From an uncultured Collinsella sp. (lineage in GTDB: Bacteria > Actinomycetota > Coriobacteriia > Coriobacteriales > Coriobacteriaceae): a stretch of DNA of 6,549 bases. Positions 1 to 4,301 of this stretch are shown here, piece after piece. Positions within the stretch are counted from its first letter, which is position 1. The number at the start of each line of letters is the position of its first letter. Location of the stretch: assembly GCA_902465115.1 (NCBI GenBank), contig CABQMC010000084.1, forward strand, positions 1 to 6,549, given 5' to 3'. The notes under the pieces were generated by a model. It saw only the letters and a list, made by a program, of their open reading frames with translations, did not search any database and was not told the origin of the DNA. A program made the translations under genes and the position numbers.

Positions 1-465
1 CGATACCACGTCGCCGTTAACGATAACGCCGCCGCCCACGCCGGTACCGATGGTGACCATCACCACGTTCTGTACGCCCTTGGCAGAGCCGAGCCAGGCC
101 TCGCCCATAGCAGCAGCGTTGGCGTCGTTCTCGTACTTAACGACCGCGTCGGGGCAGTGCTCCTGGATGGCGATCTTGAGCTCGGGCAGGTTGATGGCGA
201 TGTTCGCCTTGACCTTGGCATCGCCCGATGCCGGGATGGGGCACGGAACGGCCAGGCCAATGCCCGACACAAAGGCACGCGGAATCTGGGCCTTGGCGAC
301 CACCTGGTCGATAGCCTCGGTCACCGCGGCAAAGCCCGCAGCGTCAACGATGGGAGGCGTGGGCACGCTGGCCTTGGCAAGCAGGTTTCCGTCCTCATCG
401 AACAGACCCTCCTTGACCGAGGTGCCGCCGACGTCGATGCCGATGTAATACTGCTTAGGTTCCAT
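1..465 (-). CDS. ROK-family sugar kinase (glucokinase-like), N-terminal half, truncated by the window edge
   Basis: Only the first 155 residues are visible; ROK kinases usually have about 300-320, so roughly half is missing. It likely phosphorylates a free hexose (glucose, mannose or fructose) with ATP in the cytoplasm. Seen directly: the phosphate-binding motif DVGGTSVK at residues 11-18, ENDANAAAMGE at 112-122 with the probable catalytic base Asp114, and the glycine-rich TIGTGVGGG at 138-146. The ROK signature and zinc-binding cysteines would lie further on, outside the window. The ATG at 463-465 is the first Met before the DVGG motif and is preceded on the minus strand by AAAGGCGGG about 6 bases away, so the start looks sound. 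It is transcribed divergently from the GntR regulator. The best guess is a glucokinase; fructokinase or mannokinase is equally possible given the nearby manA. The family call is sure, the substrate is not. Confidence 0.93.
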   Translation of the reverse strand, partial: MEPKQYYIGIDVGGTSVKEGLFDEDGNLLAKASVPTPPIVDAAGFAAVTEAIDQVVAKAQIPRAFVSGIGLAVPCPIPASGDAKVKANIAINLPELKIAIQEHCPDAVVKYENDANAAAMGEAWLGSAKGVQNVVMVTIGTGVGGGVIVNGDVVS

Positions 466-482
466 GGGAGCCCGCCTTTCTC

Positions 483-490
483 GTTTAAAC
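483..490. promoter_or_regulatory. Possible GntR/HutC-type operator GTTTAAAC
   Basis: The 8-bp palindrome GTTTAAAC fits the GT-N-TA-N-AC core typical of operators bound by GntR regulators of the HutC/UTRA class, and the adjacent regulator is of that class. It lies 18-25 bases before the start of the ROK kinase gene, a plausible repressor position. An 8-base degenerate core is expected about once or twice by chance in a window this size, and another exact match (1387-1394) lies inside the regulator gene. This is only a candidate. Confidence 0.25.
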
Positions 491-519
491 ATTGCCTGTA
501 TGGTACCGCTCCCAAGGCA

Positions 520-560
520 AAAACCTACCAAAAAGGGACAGGTTTATTTTGGCAGGTTTT
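520..560. repeat. Near-perfect 14-bp inverted repeat, possible REP/MITE-like element
   Basis: Arms AAAACCTACCAAAA (520-533) and TTTTGGCAGGTTTT (547-560) are complementary except at one position, around a 13-base spacer AGGGACAGGTTTA. Read on the minus strand the mismatch becomes a U-G wobble, so RNA made leftward into the kinase gene could fold the full 14-bp stem. The core around GGGACAGGTTTATTTT resembles, from memory, short dispersed palindromic sequences in many bacterial genomes, some linked to RAYT (IS200-like) transposases. It could equally be a local leader hairpin or regulator site. The inverted repeat is seen directly; the mobile-repeat idea is inference. Confidence 0.5.
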
Positions 561-611
561 ATCTGGGGAAACGCAGAGTACGAGATTCGGTTCGCTGGCC
601 GCTATATCGGT

Positions 612-632
612 TCGGTCCCGTCCTCGGACCGA
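612..632. repeat. Small inverted repeat (7-bp arms)
   Basis: TCGGTCC (612-618) and GGACCGA (626-632) form a perfect 7-bp stem with a 7-base loop. An alternative pairing uses ATCGGT (606-611) with ACCGAT (628-633), so two mutually exclusive hairpins share the same right arm. The left side also overlaps the second copy of the direct repeat TCGGTTCG (587-594, 607-614). No T-tract follows on either strand, so a terminator is unlikely. A protein-binding site or leader structure is possible. Confidence 0.35.
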
Positions 633-757
633 TCATTCCTCAACACGACACTACTCAGATGTTTATCATTTAAAACGCTCTGATTTTACAAGCGGGGCGA
701 CTTTTGATTTTATCTTTCTCGAACTTTTCAATAACTCAAAATAGAGATACTTAGGCG

Positions 758-768
758 TTGACTATACT
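758..768 (+). promoter_or_regulatory. Promoter-like sequence upstream of the GntR gene
   Basis: TTGACT (758-763) resembles a -35 box and overlaps TATACT (763-768), which resembles a -10 box. They overlap, so they cannot serve as a normal pair, and I found no correctly spaced partner for either. GACTATAC (760-767) is also one base from the GT-N-TA-N-AC operator core, which would suit autoregulation. The A/T-rich setting about 36 bases before the start codon supports a promoter here, but the exact elements are uncertain. Confidence 0.3.
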
Positions 769-791
769 TTTTTTATTCTCAATCAAGTTGG

Positions 792-800
792 AAAGGAGGT
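792..800 (+). promoter_or_regulatory. Strong ribosome binding site of the GntR gene
   Basis: AAAGGAGGT is a full 9-base match to the 16S rRNA anti-Shine-Dalgarno sequence. GGAGG ends four bases before the ATG at 804, slightly closer than usual. This fixes the start codon of the regulator. Confidence 0.85.
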
Positions 801-803
801 TCT

Positions 804-1523
804 ATGATTCCCAAATACGAGGCGATAGCTGCAGATATTCGTCGGAGTATTGAGGATGGTGCTCTTAAACCGGGCGACAAGCTTCCCACCGTCGTTGAGT
901 TCTGCGAGCTCTATAGCGTTTCCAAAATCACCGTCAAACGAGCTATTGAACAAATCACCGAGGAAGGTCTTATTACCAGCCGACGCGGATCGGGTACCTA
1001 CGTTAAGGACACGGCGGGACTTCCCGGCCAGGCGTTTTTCCAGGGCAAAAACGACCGTGCCCAGGGCTTTTCGTATGAGCACCGCGGGGAGAAGGTGACC
1101 TCGGTGGTCTACGATTTCTCGATCGTTAATCCACCAGCGGACATCGCAGCCCAGCTGGGAATTGCTGAGGATGACTTTGCCTATCACGTCGTGCGCGTGC
1201 GTCAGGCCGATGAGAAGCCCATCGTTATCGAGTACACATACATGCCCCTCGAGCTGATTCCGGGCCTGAAAAAGAAGGACCTGTACGGATCGCTCTACCA
1301 TTTCATCCGCGAGCAATGCGGGCTGAAAATTTCGAGCTTCCACCGTACCATTCGCGCCGTGGCAGCAACCGAGGAAGAAGCCGAGCGTCTAGACACCAAG
1401 CCTGGCTCTCCCCTGCTCGAGCTCACCCAGATTGGCTTTTTGGACAGCGGCGCCGCCTTTGAGTATTCGATCTCGCGCAACGTTGGCGACCGCTTTGAGC
1501 TGCACAACGTAACGTTGGCATAG
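804..1523 (+). CDS. GntR-family transcriptional regulator, HutC/UTRA type
   Basis: A complete 239-residue cytoplasmic DNA-binding regulator, the normal length for this subfamily. Residues 1-68 form the GntR winged helix-turn-helix: YEAIAADIRRSIEDGALKPG, then LPTVVEFCELYSVSKITVKRAI, and the wing GLITSRRGSGTYV. Residues about 85-235 form the UTRA ligand-binding domain, with its typical VRQADEKPIVIEYTYMPLEL (about 132-151) and the C-terminal FEYSISRNVGDRFE (219-232). UTRA domains usually bind a sugar phosphate, amino sugar phosphate or similar small effector that releases the repressor from DNA. The start is set by a strong ribosome binding site. It lies divergent to the ROK kinase and 74 bases before manA on the same strand, so it probably controls one or both, and perhaps itself. 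The overall plan resembles GmuR, NagR/YvoA and TreR. The family is certain; ligand and targets are inferred. Confidence 0.93.
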   Translation: MIPKYEAIAADIRRSIEDGALKPGDKLPTVVEFCELYSVSKITVKRAIEQITEEGLITSRRGSGTYVKDTAGLPGQAFFQGKNDRAQGFSYEHRGEKVTSVVYDFSIVNPPADIAAQLGIAEDDFAYHVVRVRQADEKPIVIEYTYMPLELIPGLKKKDLYGSLYHFIREQCGLKISSFHRTIRAVAATEEEAERLDTKPGSPLLELTQIGFLDSGAAFEYSISRNVGDRFELHNVTLA

Positions 1524-1537
1524 GTTTTTGTAGTCAT

Positions 1538-1575
1538 GCGGGTGCTCGTTTTGAGCAGCTTTACGCGGCGCCCGC
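1538..1575 (+). repeat. Hairpin(s) in the gap between the GntR gene and manA
   Basis: Two alternative stems are visible. TGCTC (1543-1547) pairs with GAGCA (1553-1557) around a GTTTT loop. The longer GCGGGTGC (1538-1545) pairs with GCGCCCGC (1568-1575) over 8 bp with one G-U wobble. They share bases 1543-1545, so they compete in part. No T-run follows, so this is not a standard terminator. It could be a leader structure, an RNA processing site or chance in GC-rich DNA. Confidence 0.35.
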
Positions 1576-1597
1576 GCAACATAATGGGGGTATAAAT

Positions 1598-2530
1598 ATG
1601 TCCGATTTGATTAAACTGACGCCGATCTTCCACGAGAAGATCTGGGGTGGCCGCCAGCTCGAAACCGTATTTGGTTACGACATTCCCGAAGGTCCCATCG
1701 GTGAGTGCTGGGCCATCTCGGCCCATCCCAACGGTGACTGCCAGATTGCGGAGGGCCCGTATGCCGGTCACACGCTATCGTGGCTGTGGGCCGAGCACCG
1801 CGAGCTCTTTGGCAACTGCGAGGGCAAGGAGTTCCCGCTGCTCATTAAAATTCTGGATGCCAAGGACGACCTTTCGATCCAGATTCACCCCAACGACGAG
1901 TACGCTGCCAAGCACGAGAACGGCAGCCTGGGCAAAACCGAGTGCTGGTATGTGCTGGACTGCGAGCCCGGCGCCACGATCATCGTCGGCCAGCGTGCTA
2001 AAGACCGCACCGAGGCCGCACAGATGATCAAGGACGGCCGCTGGGACGACATGCTCAACGTGCTGCCAATTCACAAGGGCGACTTTTTCCAGATTGATTC
2101 CGGTACCGTGCACGCCATCAAGACCGGCACGCTCATTTTGGAGACGCAGCAGTCGAGCGACGTGACATATCGCCTGTACGACTACGACCGTCCCGGCACC
2201 GATGGCAAGCTGCGTCCGCTGCACATTGAGCAGAGCCTCGACTGCATCGACTTTGATGCTCAGGCTCCGACCGACGGCACGGTGACCGCGCCCGAGGTGA
2301 ACGGCGTGACCGAGCTCGAGTCTAACTCCTGCTACACCGTCGATCGTGTGCGCGTCGACGGCAGCAAGATCCTCGACCAGCGCTGGCCCTTCATGTGCCT
2401 GTCGGTCATCGACGGCGAAGGCACCGTCTGCGGCGACCCCGTCCACAAGGGAAGCCACCTGCTGGCCCCGAGCACCGTCAGCTCCATCGACCTCGAAGGC
2501 AAGATGGAACTGATCGTCTCGCATCTGTAG
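1598..2530 (+). CDS. manA: Mannose-6-phosphate isomerase, class I (short bacterial type)
   Basis: A complete 310-residue cytoplasmic zinc enzyme interconverting mannose 6-phosphate and fructose 6-phosphate. It feeds mannose into glycolysis or supplies mannose 6-phosphate for GDP-mannose. The length matches the short Gram-positive form (about 315 residues), not the roughly 390-residue E. coli form. The cupin zinc site is visible: QIHPND at 95-100 giving Gln95 and His97, Glu115 in GKTECWYVLD, and His172 in SGTVHAI. YRLYDYDR at 191-198 carries the arginine regarded as catalytic in the family. The N-terminal PIFHEKIWGGRQL is typical. The ATG at 1598 has GGGGG (1586-1590) seven bases upstream; an ATG at 1584 is out of frame. 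No clear promoter is seen in the 74 bases after the GntR gene, so the two are probably cotranscribed. A strong hairpin follows the stop by 23 bases. Nothing looks broken. Confidence 0.96.
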   Translation: MSDLIKLTPIFHEKIWGGRQLETVFGYDIPEGPIGECWAISAHPNGDCQIAEGPYAGHTLSWLWAEHRELFGNCEGKEFPLLIKILDAKDDLSIQIHPNDEYAAKHENGSLGKTECWYVLDCEPGATIIVGQRAKDRTEAAQMIKDGRWDDMLNVLPIHKGDFFQIDSGTVHAIKTGTLILETQQSSDVTYRLYDYDRPGTDGKLRPLHIEQSLDCIDFDAQAPTDGTVTAPEVNGVTELESNSCYTVDRVRVDGSKILDQRWPFMCLSVIDGEGTVCGDPVHKGSHLLAPSTVSSIDLEGKMELIVSHL

Positions 2531-2553
2531 ATCGCACCAACAACCCAAACGCA

Positions 2554-2593
2554 ACAAGGGGCTCCCCCGTCCACCAACGGGGGAGCCCCTTGT
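2554..2593 (+). terminator. Perfect 17-bp hairpin after manA, probable terminator
   Basis: ACAAGGGGCTCCCCCGT (2554-2570) pairs perfectly with 2577-2593 around the loop CCACCA. It begins 23 bases after the manA stop, an ideal terminator position. The expected run of Ts after the stem is absent on the + strand (CCATATATAT follows). The minus strand has only a loosely T-rich stretch. It may act as a bidirectional barrier between the convergent manA and DUF711 genes, or mainly protect the 3' end of the manA mRNA. Confidence 0.75.
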
Positions 2594-2626
2594 CCATATA
2601 TATCAGCCCACCCGGCTCTCCAGATC

Positions 2627-2656
2627 AAAAAAGCGGACGAGCAGAGCGACGTTCGC
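2627..2656 (-). terminator. Possible rho-independent terminator for the DUF711 transcript
   Basis: On the minus strand a 7-base stem with one mismatch (+ strand arms GCGGACG 2633-2639 and CGTTCGC 2650-2656) is followed directly by six Ts (A6 at 2627-2632 on the + strand). Orientation suits the leftward DUF711 gene, but it lies about 170 bases beyond that stop codon. The mismatch is C-A in the leftward RNA and the loop is 10 bases, so the stem is weak. Confidence 0.35.
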
Positions 2657-2720
2657 AAGCTGCAGGCCAAAACGCCACAAGGAAGAGGGCGCGCCGGGGG
2701 CTTTGGTCGATCGCGAGTTC

Positions 2721-2758
2721 CGCACGAGCCGGAGAGCACTTAATGTGCTCTCCGTGCG
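2721..2758. repeat. Bulged stem-loop downstream of the DUF711 gene
   Basis: GGAGAGCAC (2731-2739) and GTGCTCTCC (2745-2753) form a perfect 9-bp stem with a 5-base loop. CGCAC (2721-2725) and GTGCG (2754-2758) extend it by 5 bp, leaving GAGCC as a one-sided 5-base bulge. It sits about 70 bases past the DUF711 stop. Neither strand has a T-run after it, so it is not a standard terminator. It may shape the 3' untranslated region of the leftward transcript or belong to a small RNA. Confidence 0.4.
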
Positions 2759-2828
2759 AGTCAGGACTGTCCGAGCAGGCGACCTTATATATTTGCCCTC
2801 CCCGGGGCTCCTCGCCCGAACCCCTCAG

Positions 2829-4193
2829 CTAGTTCTTCAGCGAGTTCAGCGGCGCCGGGAATCGACCACCACGGTGGGCAAGCACGGTGCCGGCGTTGGG
2901 GTTCACCGGCATGATGGGCGCACGGCCAAACAGGCCGCCATACTCGACGCAGTCGCCCACGCCCTTGCCGATGGCAGGGATCACGCGCACGGCCGTGGTC
3001 TTGTTGTTGATGACGCCGATGGCCATCTCGTCGGCGATGATGCCGGCGATGGTCTCGACCGGGGTGTCACCGGGGATGGCGATCATGTCCAGGCCGACGG
3101 AGCACACGCAGGTCATGGCCTCGAGCTTCTCGAGGGAAAGCGCGCCGGCTTCGACGGCGGCGATCATGCCGGCGTCCTCGGACACGGGGATAAAGGCGCC
3201 GGAGAGACCGCCCACGCTGGAACTGGCCATGACGCCGCCCTTCTTGACGGCATCGTTGAGCATGGCGAGCGCGCAGGTCGTGCCGGGGCCACCGCAGGTG
3301 CCCACGCCGATGATCTCGAGGATGCGCGCGACGGAGTCGCCGATGGCAGGCGTGGGAGCCAGCGACAGGTCGACAATGCCCTTCTCGACACCCAGACGAT
3401 GGGCGGCCTCGCGGCTCATGAGCTCGCCGGCACGGGTGATCTTAAAGGCGGTCTGCTTGATCTTTTCGGCGACTTCCATCATCGATGCGGAATCGGGCAG
3501 CGTCTCCAGGGCTGCGGCCATAACGCCGGGGCCCGAGACGCCTACGTTGATGACGGCGTCGGCCTCGCCACCGCCGTGGACGGCGCCCGCCATAAACGGG
3601 GAGTCCTCGACCATATTGGCAAAGCAGACAAATTTGGAAGCGCCGACGGAGTCCTGGTCGGCCGTGAGTTTAGCGGCATCGATGATGGTCTGGGCGGCCA
3701 TAAGCACGGCGTCCATGTTGATACCGGCGCGCAGGCTGGCGACGTTGACGCTGGAGCAGACGCGGCTCGTGGTGGCGAGCGCCTGGGGGATGGACTGGAT
3801 GACGCGACGGTCGGCGTCGCCGATGCCCTTCTGGACGAGCGCGGAGAAGCCGCCCAGGTAGTCGATGCCGAGCGTCTCGGCCGCGCGGTCGAGGGCATGC
3901 GCGATGGGGGTGAGGTCCTCATCCTTGCAGCACGCGGCAATCTGCGCCACCGGGGTGACGGAAACGCGCTTGTTGACGATGGGGATACCGTACTCGCGCT
4001 CGAGGTTCTCGGCGGTCTCGACCAGATGCTCAGCCGTGTGCGTCACGTGGTCGTAGATCTTCGTGCACATGCGGTCGAGGTTCTCGTCGCCGCAACCCAT
4101 GAGCGAAACACCCATGGTGATGGTCCTGATGTCGAGGTTCTGTTCCTCAACCATGCCGCGGGTTTCCGCGATTTCTGCGGGCGTGATCGCCAT
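2829..4193 (-). CDS. UPF0210 / DUF711 'PFL-family' protein of unknown function
   Basis: A complete 454-residue soluble protein, matching the usual 450 or so of the UPF0210 family. Family structures resemble the barrel of glycyl radical enzymes such as pyruvate formate-lyase, but no reaction is firmly established, so I assign none. Family-typical stretches include [17 protein letters not shown] near the N-terminus (16-32), [11 protein letters not shown] (78-88), [13 protein letters not shown] (111-123), [20 protein letters not shown] (188-207), [20 protein letters not shown] (311-330) and the C-terminal [14 protein letters not shown] (441-454). No signal peptide or membrane segment is seen. 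A longer frame could start at 4250, but that extension runs through the stem-loop after metH. The ATG at 4193 gives the family-typical N-terminus and has AGGAG (4201-4205) seven bases upstream, so I prefer it. Many genomes place a small ACT-domain protein (UPF0237) beside this gene; none is here. The upstream neighbour is metH, same strand, 108 bases away. Confidence 0.92.
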   Translation of the reverse strand: MAITPAEIAETRGMVEEQNLDIRTITMGVSLMGCGDENLDRMCTKIYDHVTHTAEHLVETAENLEREYGIPIVNKRVSVTPVAQIAACCKDEDLTPIAHALDRAAETLGIDYLGGFSALVQKGIGDADRRVIQSIPQALATTSRVCSSVNVASLRAGINMDAVLMAAQTIIDAAKLTADQDSVGASKFVCFANMVEDSPFMAGAVHGGGEADAVINVGVSGPGVMAAALETLPDSASMMEVAEKIKQTAFKITRAGELMSREAAHRLGVEKGIVDLSLAPTPAIGDSVARILEIIGVGTCGGPGTTCALAMLNDAVKKGGVMASSSVGGLSGAFIPVSEDAGMIAAVEAGALSLEKLEAMTCVCSVGLDMIAIPGDTPVETIAGIIADEMAIGVINNKTTAVRVIPAIGKGVGDCVEYGGLFGRAPIMPVNPNAGTVLAHRGGRFPAPLNSLKN

Positions 4194-4200
4194 CCTTGCG

Positions 4201-4205
4201 CTCCT
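4201..4205 (-). promoter_or_regulatory. Ribosome binding site that fixes the DUF711 start
   Basis: AGGAG on the minus strand lies seven bases before the ATG at 4193. The in-frame upstream start at 4250 falls inside the stem-loop at 4239-4276. This supports the shorter reading frame. Confidence 0.7.
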
Positions 4206-4238
4206 ATCTGCCAAAACGAGCATAGTCTTATCTATTTT

Positions 4239-4276
4239 AACGTGCCGCACGTGCCAAGTGGCGCATGCGGCACGTT
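4239..4276. terminator. Long stem-loop between metH and the DUF711 gene, probable terminator
   Basis: AACGTGCCGCA (4239-4249) pairs perfectly with TGCGGCACGTT (4266-4276). After one C-A mismatch the stem continues as GTGCC (4251-4255) with GGCGC (4260-4264), closing on the loop AAGT: 16 pairs in all, one of them a wobble. It begins 25 bases after the metH stop. The T-run (TTTT) follows the stem on the + strand, whereas the leftward metH transcript would have A-rich sequence after it. It is thus not a canonical terminator for metH, although the position suits one. It also covers the likely DUF711 promoter area; TATGCT on the minus strand at 4219-4224 could be a -10 box, without a clear -35. 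Confidence 0.5.
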
Positions 4277-4301
4277 TTGGTGCTCGGTTGTTTCCGTTGT
4301 G

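Larger units (their letters stand above)
466..803. other. Divergent intergenic region between ROK kinase and GntR regulator
   Basis: This 338-base stretch has no convincing gene; its open frames lack a recognisable protein and a good ribosome binding site. The half next to the regulator is markedly A/T-richer than the coding DNA, as expected for a control region. It contains an 8-bp palindrome (483-490), an interrupted inverted repeat (520-560), a small hairpin (612-632), a 20-base-spaced direct repeat TCGGTTCG (587-594 and 607-614) and a promoter-like stretch near 758-768. The promoters of both divergent genes must lie here unless transcription starts elsewhere. I could not place a convincing -35/-10 pair for the kinase. 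Confidence 0.7.
2531..2828. other. Convergent intergenic gap, no convincing gene
   Basis: These 298 bases lie between the 3' ends of manA and the DUF711 gene. Open frames crossing it run into neighbouring genes in antisense and show no recognisable domain, so I call no protein. The visible structure is the manA hairpin (2554-2593), a possible leftward terminator (2627-2656), a bulged hairpin (2721-2758) and the self-complementary CCCCGGGG (2800-2807). A small RNA cannot be excluded, but I recognise no known family. Confidence 0.6.

Noticed and set aside
157..744. A 195-codon + strand frame from the kinase into the intergenic region
   Set aside because: It starts antisense to conserved ROK motifs and continues through A/T-rich control DNA with a sharp change in composition. 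It has no domain.
783..1343. A 186-codon - strand frame opposite the GntR gene
   Set aside because: It is the antisense shadow of a well-supported regulator with a strong ribosome binding site. No recognisable protein is encoded.
1775..2557. A 260-codon open frame on the - strand opposite manA
   Set aside because: It is an antisense shadow of manA, which has a full set of catalytic motifs. It starts inside the manA terminator hairpin and shows no recognisable family.
2800..2807. CCCCGGGG as a hairpin or site
   Set aside because: It is a loopless 8-base palindrome in GC-rich DNA, expected by chance, with no supporting context.
2690..2828. Possible tRNA or known riboswitch around the 2721-2758 hairpin
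   Set aside because: I could not build a cloverleaf, and no conserved riboswitch core is recognisable. The region lies at the 3' end of a gene, not in a leader.
4194..4250. N-terminal extension of the DUF711 protein (start at 4250)
   Set aside because: The extra 19 residues would be encoded partly by the stem-loop after metH and do not resemble the family N-terminus. The ATG at 4193 has a good ribosome binding site.
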